Source: JAMCRM01 sp041685075 (GTDB taxonomy: Bacteria; Acidobacteriota; Terriglobia; Bryobacterales; Bryobacteraceae). Taken from it: DNA of 35,139 nt. Position 1 is the first letter of the stretch. The number at the start of each line of letters is the position of its first letter. The DNA lies in the NCBI GenBank assembly GCA_041685075.1, contig JAWLGN010000016.1, positions 1 to 35,139 on the forward strand. The letters run 5' to 3'. The notes beneath the pieces were generated by a model, which worked only from the letters and a program-made list of their open reading frames with translations, searched no databases and had not been told where the DNA came from. Positions 15,814 to 23,440 of this stretch are shown here, piece by piece. The position numbers were made by a program, and so were the translations under genes.

Positions 15814-16836
15814 TTAGCGCGAGCGCACCCAGTGGATGGCCTCCGGATGGGCGGCCCAGGCGAACCCCATCATGTAGAGGCAGTGCACCGCCTCTTCCCG
15901 GGTGCCCGGGGTATAGGTCTCCGGCTTGCAATCGGGCGGCTGCCGGCGGAAGGTGATGAAGCGTTCGACGTAGGGGTTCTGGTCGCGGGCGCGTTCGAGG
16001 GCCGCCGCGGCGCCGGCGGCATCGTCCGAGAGCAGGCGCTCCAGCAGGCGCCCCCAGCGGAAAACGGCGCTCTCGTCTTCATAAAAGCGCGCCAGCAGTT
16101 CCCGTGCCTCGTCGAGCCGGCCCTGGGAGAGATAGCAGGCCAGCAGCGGCTCGCGCGCCCGCTGGTGGTCGTCCGGGTTGAGGTCCATGAGCGCTTCCAG
16201 GTGCTCCACGGCCTCGCCGTAGCGGCCCACTACGCGCAGCGCATCGGCCAGGCGGAAACGGGCGCGCATGTAGGGGCGGGCTTCGAGAGAATCCCAGAGC
16301 GGGCCGCCGGCATCGTGCGGTTCCCCGGCGAGGGCCTTACGGCCCACCGCTACGGCCTCCTTCAGGCGCTCGAGGAATTCCTCGACGCGATCGCCGGAGG
16401 TGAGTTCTGCCAGCACCGCCAATGCGTCCACGCACTCCGGGTCCGCCTTTAGGGCGCGCCGTGCCAGCGCCACGGCTTCTTCATCGGAGCCGGCCTCCAG
16501 TATGGCCCGGAAGGCCAGGTCCTGCGCGCGTGCCCGCGGCCCGGAAGCGATCCACTTGTCCCGGGCGCGCTCGAACTCCTCCGAAGACAGCTCGTTCATG
16601 AGCTTTTCCATCTCTTCCGGGGTGGTGACGCTTCTCTCGGCCGCCGCGTGCTCGATGATGCGCAGGATGCTCTCCATCGCCACTGCGGGGCCCGGCTGGG
16701 ACTCTTCGAGCGGGATCTCGTCGATGCCTGGGGCAAGCGGAGGCGTTGCCTCGGTCCTCTCCGGCCGGGGTTGCTGCTCCGCCTCCGGGACGCGGTCCTC
16801 TTCGGGCCGCTTGCGCTTCTGTTTCGCGGCGCTCAT
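15814..16836 (-). CDS. TPR protein related to the ST7-like family
   Basis: 340 residues. Residues 1-50 are charged low complexity (KQKRKRPEEDRVPEAEQQPRP). The rest is helical tetratricopeptide-type repeats (AVALARRALKADPECVDALAVLAEL, EAVEHLEALMDLNPDDHQ). The segment SLEARPYMRARFRLADALRVVGRYGEAVEHLE and the ending PEAIHWVRSR resemble bacterial ST7-like TPR proteins often found as single genes or fused to pRiA4b ORF-3-like domains (recalled resemblance, not tested). No signal peptide; likely a cytoplasmic interaction protein of unknown function. It is 59 bases before the S46 peptidase gene on the same strand. The ribosome binding site is weak. Confidence 0.75.
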   Translation of the reverse strand: MSAAKQKRKRPEEDRVPEAEQQPRPERTEATPPLAPGIDEIPLEESQPGPAVAMESILRIIEHAAAERSVTTPEEMEKLMNELSSEEFERARDKWIASGPRARAQDLAFRAILEAGSDEEAVALARRALKADPECVDALAVLAELTSGDRVEEFLERLKEAVAVGRKALAGEPHDAGGPLWDSLEARPYMRARFRLADALRVVGRYGEAVEHLEALMDLNPDDHQRAREPLLACYLSQGRLDEARELLARFYEDESAVFRWGRLLERLLSDDAAGAAAALERARDQNPYVERFITFRRQPPDCKPETYTPGTREEAVHCLYMMGFAWAAHPEAIHWVRSR

Positions 16837-16879
16837 GCCGGTCAGCGTAACACTTCTGAGATCGCCACGGGGCGAAAAA

Positions 16880-18529
16880 TCAGCGCGCCGCGTACGGAGC
16901 CCGGCCCGCCGGTTCCACCGTCCAGCGCCCGGGCGCCAGTTCGACGCCGGCGATGAGTTCCGACCCCAGCCTCACGGCGGCCTCCCCGCCTTCAGCGCGC
17001 CGCAGCCGGTAGAGGGTGTTCTCGTCCACCGTGTACCACTCGGGGAACTCGTTCAGCCGCACGTAGTTGCGGTCCAGGTTCAGCACCCGCCGGTGGCGCG
17101 CGTAGTCGAACTGCACTACTTCGGGCGCCGCGGCTTCCAGGCTCAGCAGCAGCCGCTCCCCCTGCCGCACCGCGCCCACGCGCACGCCCGGTTTCCAGTG
17201 CCGCGGCCGCACGCCCTGGCTCTTCATCAACGCGTAGAGCATAACGGTGCGGTTGAAATTGCCTTCCCCGTACCAGTGCTCGAGGTGGCCGTCCGGCCGC
17301 TGCATCCCGAGCATCACGCGGGTCTCGGATTCGATCCAGTCCAGGGCTTCCGCCACAGGCTCGCGGTTCACCAGGTAGATGGCGCTTTCAATCGAGTCCG
17401 CGTAGCCGTCGAAGGACCCCAACTTCGTCCCCGCTCGGGGCTCCCAGGCATGGTTGCGATATTTCGGCAGGTTGCCGAGCACGTGCCGCACGGCGTCCCG
17501 GTACCTGGTTTCGCCGGTGCACTGGTAGTAGGTATAGACCGCGCCGTAGACGTAGCCCCAGTTGTCGGAGAGGCGGGAGTCGACGGGCTTCAACGTGGCG
17601 GCTTCCACCTGGTTGAAGAGCATGCCGTCCGGATTGGCGGATTCCAGGATGCGGTCCAGCATGCGGGCGATGGCCGGTTTCCACCTGGCCGCCCGTTCCG
17701 TGCCCAGGTGGTTTTCGAGCGCGAACTGCAGCACCAGCCCCACAACGGCTTCGTTGCCGTGGTCGCGCAGGCGCAGCATCCCGTCTCCGGTGTGCTTTTC
17801 GAAGTCCCACTTACTGGAGGGCACCATGTGGTTGCCCGGCAGCACCTCTTCGAAGTAGGCGTCGGCGATGCGGCGGCCCCACTCAAGAAAGCGCGGGTCG
17901 CCGGTCATGGCCGCCAGCCGCACCAGCACCTGCAGGTAATCGCCGTTGAGTTCGGCGTCTGATGCCGGCAGGTTACCGAAGCGCGTCCGCACGGGGGCCC
18001 GGTTCATGGCGTCGGCAATCATGTCCACCATGCGGTAGAACCAGGGGCTGCGTCCCAGGTATTCGGTGACGGTGAGCAGGCCGTCCTTGGCATACTCGCC
18101 CGCGCCGAACAGGCTGGGAGGCCCCGCTTTCCCGCCGGCCAGGTCCAGGTTGCCCGGGATGGACTCCTCGACGGTGGTGTAGCGCACCTCGTTGCGCAGC
18201 ATCTCCATCATTCTGCCGGTGTAGAGGTCCGGAGCGGTCAGGTGAGCGGTGAGGATGAGGTAAGGGTAGAGGTCCGCGCCCGAATTGTGCGGCGTGTAGA
18301 GAGGGGAGGCGCCCGGCTTGAGCCCCTGGCCGGGGCCCGGAACGCGGTCGGGCAACAGCAGCGTTTTCGAATCCGCGTGCGCCAGCCATGCCTTGAGGAC
18401 CCGGTCCATAGCCCCCACCGCGGCTTCGAAGCGGCGGCCGTTTTCGCGCGCTGCGGCGAACGGCCGAGCATCGCCGTCCGCCGCCACAAGCGCGGGAACC
18501 AGAAGCAACGGCAGGATGAGCCGGCGCAT
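16880..18529 (-). CDS. Secreted (alpha/alpha)-barrel protein, glycosidase/epimerase-like, unassigned
   Basis: 549 residues. A signal peptide (MRRLILPLLLVPALVAADG) predicts export. The body looks like a six-hairpin (alpha/alpha) toroid as in AGE-type epimerases, lyases and GH families: repeated helix pairs with GNLPASDAELNGDYLQVLVRLAAMTGD, KHTGDGMLRLRDHGNEAVVGLVLQ, and SDNWGYVYGAVYTYYQCTG. The C-terminal ~80 residues look beta-rich (RLLLSLEAAAPEVVQFDYAR). I cannot name the family or substrate, and the catalytic residues are not obvious (candidate acids lie in NGDYL and RLSDNWGY). The ATG is 4 bases beyond the gpmI stop, so it may be cotranscribed with glgC-eno-gpmI. Its ribosome binding site is poor. 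Confidence 0.7.
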   Translation of the reverse strand: MRRLILPLLLVPALVAADGDARPFAAARENGRRFEAAVGAMDRVLKAWLAHADSKTLLLPDRVPGPGQGLKPGASPLYTPHNSGADLYPYLILTAHLTAPDLYTGRMMEMLRNEVRYTTVEESIPGNLDLAGGKAGPPSLFGAGEYAKDGLLTVTEYLGRSPWFYRMVDMIADAMNRAPVRTRFGNLPASDAELNGDYLQVLVRLAAMTGDPRFLEWGRRIADAYFEEVLPGNHMVPSSKWDFEKHTGDGMLRLRDHGNEAVVGLVLQFALENHLGTERAARWKPAIARMLDRILESANPDGMLFNQVEAATLKPVDSRLSDNWGYVYGAVYTYYQCTGETRYRDAVRHVLGNLPKYRNHAWEPRAGTKLGSFDGYADSIESAIYLVNREPVAEALDWIESETRVMLGMQRPDGHLEHWYGEGNFNRTVMLYALMKSQGVRPRHWKPGVRVGAVRQGERLLLSLEAAAPEVVQFDYARHRRVLNLDRNYVRLNEFPEWYTVDENTLYRLRRAEGGEAAVRLGSELIAGVELAPGRWTVEPAGRAPYAAR

Positions 18530-18533
18530 ATGG

Positions 18534-20066
18534 CTAGATCCGCAGGTCTTCGCCCAACATCTCCTTGGGCTTTTCCACCCCCAGGATACCCAGCATCGTG
18601 GGGGCGATGTCCTTCAACGATCCCCCTTCCCGCAGCTTGAAATTCGAACCGTCGGCCAGGATGAAGGGCACGGGGTTGGTGGTGTGGTAGGTGTGGGCCC
18701 CGCCGGTGACGGGGTCGATCATCATCTCGGCGTTGCCGTGGTCGGCGGTAATGATCATGGCGCCGCCCTTGGCCTTCACCGCCCGGTAGACCTCGCCCAA
18801 ACAGGTGTCCACCACTTCAACGGCCCGGGTGGTCGGCTCGATCTTGCCCGAGTGCCCCACCATGTCGGGATTGGCGAAGTTCATCACGATGACGTCGAAG
18901 TCGCGGCTTTCGACGGCTTTGCGCGCCACCTCCGCCACGGTGAAGGCGCTCATCTCCGGCTTCAGGTCGTAGGTGGCCACCTTCGGGGAAGGCACCAGTT
19001 CCCGCTCTTCGCCGGGGAAGGGCTTCTCGTTGCCGCCGTTGAAAAAGTAGGTGACGTGCGCGTACTTCTCGGTTTCGGCCACCCGCAGGTTGCGCCAGTT
19101 CAACTCCGCCAGTACGTTCGCCAGAATGTTCTTCGGCTGCTCGGGCGGCAGCACGTAGGGCAGGGTGAAGTTCTTGTCGTACCGGGTCATGGTGGTGAAG
19201 TGCAGGTTCTTGGGGGCCTGCGAACGCGGCGGGCGTTCGAGCGTGGCATCGGTGAGCGCCATGGTCATCTCCCTGGCGCGGTCGGCGCGGAAGTTGAAGA
19301 AGACGCAGGCGTCCTCGTCGCGGATAAGCCCCACCGGCCGGCCTTCGGCGTCCACGATGGTGATCGGCTCGATGAACTCATCGGTCACCCCGCGGTCATA
19401 CGAGCGCTGGACGGCGGCGACGGGGTCGGCGGCCTTCTCGCCGTTGCCCAGCACCATGGCCCCGAAGGCGCGCTCGACGCGTTCCCAACGCTTGTCGCGG
19501 TCCATGGCCCAGTAGCGGCCCACCACGGTGGCGATGCGGCCCACGCCGATACGGGCGATCTGCCCCTGGAGTTCCCGCAGGTAATCGATGCCGCTGTGCG
19601 GAGGAACGTCGCGTCCGTCCATGAAGCAGTGGATGGCCACGTCGGAGACGCCCTCGCGTTTGGCCATCTCCAGCAGCGCGTAGAGGTGGGTCAACTGCGA
19701 GTGCACCCCGCCCTGGCTGCACAACCCCATGAAGTGCAGGCGCCGGGTGCGCGCGTGGCGCATGCTGTCGAGCAGGACCGGGTTGGTGAACAACTCGCCG
19801 TTTTCGATCATCAGGTCCACGCGGGTGATATCCATGTAGATGATGCGGCCGGCCCCGATGTTCAGGTGGCCCACCTCGCTGTTCCCCATCTGCCCGTTGG
19901 GCAGACCTACGGCGCGGCCGGAGGTGTGGATCAGGGTGTGGGGGAAGTCCCGCATCAGCATGTCGAAGGTCGGCTTGCGCGCCGCCGCGATAGCGTTGCC
20001 CTCGACGGCCGGGTTGTGGCCCCAGCCGTCGAGAATGGTCAGTACGAGTGGTTTAGGTCGCGTCAT
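18534..20066 (-). CDS. gpmI: 2,3-bisphosphoglycerate-independent phosphoglycerate mutase
   Basis: 510 residues, normal length. Interconverts 3- and 2-phosphoglycerate in glycolysis and gluconeogenesis using two Mn ions and a phosphoserine. The nucleophile is S63 in QMGNSEVGHLNIGAGR; metal-binding motifs include LTILDGWG (D13), FMDGRDVPP, FANPDMVGHSG and ITADHGNAEMM. The ATG at 20066 overlaps the eno stop in ATGA, so eno and gpmI, which catalyse consecutive steps, are translationally coupled. Confidence 0.97.
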   Translation of the reverse strand: MTRPKPLVLTILDGWGHNPAVEGNAIAAARKPTFDMLMRDFPHTLIHTSGRAVGLPNGQMGNSEVGHLNIGAGRIIYMDITRVDLMIENGELFTNPVLLDSMRHARTRRLHFMGLCSQGGVHSQLTHLYALLEMAKREGVSDVAIHCFMDGRDVPPHSGIDYLRELQGQIARIGVGRIATVVGRYWAMDRDKRWERVERAFGAMVLGNGEKAADPVAAVQRSYDRGVTDEFIEPITIVDAEGRPVGLIRDEDACVFFNFRADRAREMTMALTDATLERPPRSQAPKNLHFTTMTRYDKNFTLPYVLPPEQPKNILANVLAELNWRNLRVAETEKYAHVTYFFNGGNEKPFPGEERELVPSPKVATYDLKPEMSAFTVAEVARKAVESRDFDVIVMNFANPDMVGHSGKIEPTTRAVEVVDTCLGEVYRAVKAKGGAMIITADHGNAEMMIDPVTGGAHTYHTTNPVPFILADGSNFKLREGGSLKDIAPTMLGILGVEKPKEMLGEDLRI

Positions 20067-21346
20067 GAACGCCGGTATGCCTTTCTTCCGGGGAACTGCG
20101 CGGTGTCGCCGAGTTCCTCTTCGATGCGCAGCAACTGGTTGTACTTGGCGATGCGGTCGGTGCGGCTCGCCGAGCCGGTCTTGATCTGCCCGGCGCCGGT
20201 AGCCACCACCAGGTCCGCGATGAAGGCGTCCTCGGTCTCGCCGGAGCGGTGCGATACCACCGCCGTATAGCCCGCAATCGAGGCCAGCCGCATGGCTTCG
20301 AGCGTCTCGGTCAGGGTGCCGATCTGGTTCACCTTGATCAGAATCGAGTTGGCCACGCCCTTTTCAATGCCGCGCTTAAAGATCGTAGGATTGGTGACGA
20401 ACAGGTCGTCGCCCACGAGCTGGATCTTGTCGCCCAGCGTCTTGGTGAGCAGCGCCCAGCCGTCCCAATCGTTCTCGGCCATGCCGTCTTCAATCGAGAC
20501 GATGGGATACTGGCGCACCCAGTTGGACCAGAACTCCACCATCTGCTCGCTGGAGCGCTTGCTCTTGTCGGATTTCTTGAAGACGTACTGGCCGTTTTCG
20601 TAGAACTCGCTGGTGGCCGGGTCGAGGCAGATGCCGACCTGCTCGCCGGGCTTGTAACCGGCCTGGGTGATGGCCTCGAGCACCACTTCCAGCGCCTCGT
20701 CGTTGGATTTCAGGTTGGGAGCGAAGCCGCCCTCGTCCCCCACGGCCGTCGAATAGTTGCGCTTCTTGAGCACGCTCTTCAGGTTGTGAAAGACTTCCGT
20801 GCCCCAGCGCAGCGACTCGGAGAAGCTCTCCGCGCCGTAGGGGGCGATCATGAACTCCTGCACGTCCACGGAATTATCGGCGTGCGCGCCGCCGTTGACG
20901 ATGTTCATCATGGGGACCGGAAGCACGCAGGCCCCCACGCCGCCCAGGTAGCGGTAGAGCGGCACCATGAGGCTCTCGGCGGCGGCGCGCGCCGTCGCCA
21001 GCGAGACCGCCAGGAGGGCGTTGGCGCCCAACCGGCCCTTGTTTTCCGTACCGTCCAGCGCGATCATGGCGCGGTCGATTTCCGCCTGCGCGGTGGCGTC
21101 CTTGCCTTCCAGCGCATCGGCGATTTCGCCGTTGATGTGGCTCACGGCCTTCTGGGTGCCCTTGCCCAGGTAGCGGGATTTGTCCCCGTCTCTCAGCTCA
21201 ACGGCCTCGTTCTCGCCCGTGGACGCGCCGGAGGGCACGGCGGCCCTTCCCATGCTGCCGTCGGCGAGATAAACATCGGCCTCCACGGTCGGATTCCCGC
21301 GGGAATCCAGAATTTCGCGTCCAACTACATTTACAATCGTCGTCAC
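20063..21346 (-). CDS. eno: Enolase
   Basis: 427 residues. Converts 2-phosphoglycerate to phosphoenolpyruvate in the cytoplasm, and in many bacteria is also a degradosome component. Family motifs: REILDSRGNPTVEADV, VPSGASTGENEAVELRDGD, NGGAHADN, VGDEGGFAPNL, SIEDGMAENDWDGW, GDDLFVTN and VSHRSGETEDAFIADL. The start is GTG at 21346, with AAGGAG nine bases upstream. It lies 44 bases after glgC, and gpmI starts within its stop codon. Confidence 0.98.
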   Translation of the reverse strand: MTTIVNVVGREILDSRGNPTVEADVYLADGSMGRAAVPSGASTGENEAVELRDGDKSRYLGKGTQKAVSHINGEIADALEGKDATAQAEIDRAMIALDGTENKGRLGANALLAVSLATARAAAESLMVPLYRYLGGVGACVLPVPMMNIVNGGAHADNSVDVQEFMIAPYGAESFSESLRWGTEVFHNLKSVLKKRNYSTAVGDEGGFAPNLKSNDEALEVVLEAITQAGYKPGEQVGICLDPATSEFYENGQYVFKKSDKSKRSSEQMVEFWSNWVRQYPIVSIEDGMAENDWDGWALLTKTLGDKIQLVGDDLFVTNPTIFKRGIEKGVANSILIKVNQIGTLTETLEAMRLASIAGYTAVVSHRSGETEDAFIADLVVATGAGQIKTGSASRTDRIAKYNQLLRIEEELGDTAQFPGRKAYRRS

Positions 21347-21390
21347 CTGTCTCTGCTCCTTGAACTTGTGCCTGCGTACGCCGGCCGGCC

Positions 21391-22650
21391 TTACACGGCC
21401 CGCCGCTGGGCCGCCTGCAACCCGATAGCCTCCTGGGTTTCCGAGGCGGTCACCACCACGATGCCGGATTCGGTCACGTGGTAGCCCCGCGCGCGATCCT
21501 GTTCGGCGTCGTAGCCGATCACCGTGGACTCGGGAATCTTCACCCGCGTGTCGATGATGGCGCGCCGGATACGGCTGTACCGCCCGATCTCCACGTTGGG
21601 CATCAGGATGGAATACTCTACTTCACAATAGCTGTTTATGCGCACTCCCGGGGAGAGCACGCTGCGCAGCACGCGGCCGCCCGAGACGATACATCCCGCG
21701 CAGACGATGGAATCCATCGCCACGCCCATGCGGCGGCCCTCCTGCGCGAAGACGAATTTGGCCGGCGGCTGCTGCGGCATCTGGGTGCGCAGCGGCCAGC
21801 GCCGGTCGTAGAGGTTGAACTCCGGGGTGATGTCCACCAGGTCCATGTTGGCGGCGTAGTAGGCGTCGATGGTGCCCACGTCGCGCCAGTAGCGCGCGCC
21901 CCCGTTGTTCATGTCCCGGAAATCGTAGGCGAAGACGCGCGCGCGATCCAGCATCGCGGGCAGCACGTCGCGCCCGAAATCGTGGCTCGAGGCGGGGTTT
22001 TCGGCGTCGATGCGGAGCGCTTCCAGCAGCACCGCGGTGTTGAAGACGTAGATCCCCATCGAGGCGCTCACCATCTCGGAGTTGAACGACGAACGCCGCG
22101 GATTGCCGTGCTGCGGTTTCTCCTCGAAGCCCACGATGCGATAGTCGGAATCGATCTCGGTGATGCCGAACCGCCCGGCCTCCTCCGGCGGTACCTGGAT
22201 GGTGGCGATGGTGATGTCGGCGCCGTGCCGCTGGTGGCACTCGATCATCTCATCGTAGTTCATCTTGTAGATGTGGTCGCCGGAGAGAATCAGCACGTAC
22301 TCGGGATTCTCCGCCAGGACGCTGCTGGCGTTCTGGAAAACCGCGTCGGCGGTGCCCTGGTACCAGTCCTCGCCCAACTGCTTCATGGGGGGGATAATTT
22401 CGATGTACTCGCCCAGTTCGGGCGAGAGAATATTCCAGCCGTCCCGCACGTGGCGGATCAGGTCGAGCGCTTTATACTGTGTTAGGATGAAGATGCGCCG
22501 AACGTCGGAATTGATACAGTTGGAGAGTGTGAAGTCGATGATCCGGTAGGCGCCCCCGAAGGGTACCGCAGGTTTTGCGGTATTCCGGGTAAGCGGGTAC
22601 AGACGTTCTCCCGCTCCACCCGCGAGCAGGATTGCCAGGACATTTTCCAT
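21391..22650 (-). CDS. glgC: Glucose-1-phosphate adenylyltransferase (ADP-glucose pyrophosphorylase)
   Basis: 419 residues. Makes ADP-glucose from ATP and glucose-1-phosphate, the regulated step of glycogen synthesis. The N-terminal nucleotidyltransferase has LAGGAGERLYPLTRNTAKPAVPFGG, LSGDHIYKMNYDEM (catalytic Asp), FEEKP (substrate Lys) and SMGIYVFNT; the C-terminal part is a left-handed beta-helix (residues about 300-400) carrying allosteric surfaces. The ATG at 22650 is preceded by AGGGAA. First gene of a probable glgC-eno-gpmI transcript. The family is commonly activated by glycolytic intermediates such as fructose-bisphosphate or 3-phosphoglycerate, which makes its neighbours eno and gpmI notable. 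Confidence 0.95.
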   Translation of the reverse strand: MENVLAILLAGGAGERLYPLTRNTAKPAVPFGGAYRIIDFTLSNCINSDVRRIFILTQYKALDLIRHVRDGWNILSPELGEYIEIIPPMKQLGEDWYQGTADAVFQNASSVLAENPEYVLILSGDHIYKMNYDEMIECHQRHGADITIATIQVPPEEAGRFGITEIDSDYRIVGFEEKPQHGNPRRSSFNSEMVSASMGIYVFNTAVLLEALRIDAENPASSHDFGRDVLPAMLDRARVFAYDFRDMNNGGARYWRDVGTIDAYYAANMDLVDITPEFNLYDRRWPLRTQMPQQPPAKFVFAQEGRRMGVAMDSIVCAGCIVSGGRVLRSVLSPGVRINSYCEVEYSILMPNVEIGRYSRIRRAIIDTRVKIPESTVIGYDAEQDRARGYHVTESGIVVVTASETQEAIGLQAAQRRAV

Positions 22651-22728
22651 TTCCCTGTATATTCCTGTAAAATAAGGTATTAGCGTTATGATGGCCGCGC
22701 GTTCCGAAGGATTGTCGCAATTTTCAGC

Positions 22729-22756
22729 TTGACTTTATCATTCAAGCACCTATGAT
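22729..22756 (+). promoter_or_regulatory. rpsU promoter
   Basis: TTGACT (22729-22734) and TATGAT (22751-22756) with 16-base spacing, the clearest sigma-70-type promoter in the window. Transcription should start near 22763. It lies in the 165-base divergent region between glgC and rpsU. Confidence 0.75.
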
Positions 22757-22765
22757 ATCAGTACC

Positions 22766-22785
22766 TTCCCCGCGAAGCGTGGGAA
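22766..22785 (+). promoter_or_regulatory. Hairpin at the 5' end of the rpsU mRNA
   Basis: TTCCC-CGC (22766-22773), loop GAA, and GCG-T-GGGAA (22777-22785) form an 8-bp stem with a single bulged T. It begins about 3 bases after the predicted transcription start and about 15 bases before the ribosome binding site at 22801. It could protect the 5' end or serve autogenous control by S21. Confidence 0.5.
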
Positions 22786-22815
22786 ATCTTCGGTCTAGTT
22801 GGGAGGTGTTAGGTA

Positions 22816-23013
22816 TTGGCTGAAGTGAGGCTCCAGGATGGCGAGACGCTTGAAAACGCCCTTCGCCGCTTCAAGCGCAAGGTCCAGCAAGAGGACATCA
22901 TCAAGGAGGTCAAACGGCACTCCTTCTACTTGAAGCCTGGAGAGAAAAAACGGGTCAAGCAGGCGCTGGCCCGTAAGAGGAACCGGAAAAAATCACGCCG
23001 GGAGATTGAATAA
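22816..23013 (+). CDS. rpsU: 30S ribosomal protein S21
   Basis: 65 residues, basic, matching bS21: EVRLQDGETLENALRRFKRKVQQE, then IKEVKRHSFYLKPGEKKRVKQALARKRNRKK. It binds the 30S platform and is needed for initiation on many mRNAs. The start is TTG at 22816, seven bases after the strong GGGAGGTG; there is no in-frame ATG before the conserved sequence. It is transcribed from the promoter at 22729 and followed by a strong terminator hairpin. Confidence 0.96.
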   Translation: MAEVRLQDGETLENALRRFKRKVQQEDIIKEVKRHSFYLKPGEKKRVKQALARKRNRKKSRREIE

Positions 23014-23018
23014 CCCGA

Positions 23019-23052
23019 CGGGCGGGAGCGCGTACCGCCGCGCTTCCACCCG
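23019..23052 (+). terminator. Terminator hairpin after rpsU
   Basis: CGGG-C-GGGAGCGCG (23019-23032), loop TACCGC, then CGCGCTTCC-A-CCCG (23039-23052): a 13-bp stem with one G-T wobble and one C-A mismatch, starting six bases after the rpsU stop and followed by TTCCC. It would reduce read-through into the zinc-ribbon gene. Confidence 0.7.
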
Positions 23053-23097
23053 TTCCCAACCACCCATGACGATCACGGGGCGCGGAGCCGAGTCGGT

Positions 23098-23400
23098 ATG
23101 CCGGAGTTTCAGGACCGCATTCTCACCTGTACGGAGTGCGGCGCAGAGTTCATCTTCACCGCGGGGGAGCAACACTTCTTCCACGACAAGAATTTCAAGA
23201 ACGAGCCCAAACGCTGTAAATCCTGCAAAATGAAACGCCAGGGAGGATCGCCTCCCGGGTTCAACAAGACCGAAACCCTGACCACCTGCTCCCAATGCGG
23301 GCGTCAGACGACGGTGCCCTTCAAACCCACCCAAGGGCGGCCCGTTTACTGCCGGGAATGTTTCCAGAGCCGTAAGGGCTCGGCAGCGGCAGCGGGATAG
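23098..23400 (+). CDS. Small zinc-ribbon protein with four CxxC motifs
   Basis: 100 residues with CTEC (11-14), CKSC (40-43), CSQC (64-67) and CREC (84-87). These should form two zinc sites, the first of the zf-trcl / CxxC-x-CxxC type (DRILTCTECGAEFIFTAGEQHFFHDKNF). The linker is basic and Gly/Pro-rich, and the C-terminus is SRKGSAAAAG. Such proteins probably bind nucleic acid, but their function is not established. The start ATG 23098 has a weak GCGGAG upstream. It lies 84 bases after rpsU, behind the hairpin, and may be transcribed by read-through, which would suggest a ribosome or RNA link (inference). Confidence 0.85.
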   Translation: MPEFQDRILTCTECGAEFIFTAGEQHFFHDKNFKNEPKRCKSCKMKRQGGSPPGFNKTETLTTCSQCGRQTTVPFKPTQGRPVYCRECFQSRKGSAAAAG

Positions 23401-23403
23401 GAT

Positions 23404-23440
23404 ACGGAATGCGCGGCCGGGTCCGGGCTCGCGCCTAGGA
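23404..23440. terminator. Possible hairpin between convergent zinc-ribbon and glmU genes
   Basis: Near 23412-23434 GCGCG and CGCGC arms flank a GC-rich loop with CCGG/CCGGG. The stem is only 5-6 bp. The genes converge with 34 bases between stops, so a shared terminator would be expected here, but the evidence is weak. Confidence 0.3.

Noticed and set aside
18318..20270. 650-residue plus-strand frame antisense to gpmI
   Set aside because: gpmI motifs and its overlaps with neighbours fix the minus strand as coding; the antisense has no family signature.
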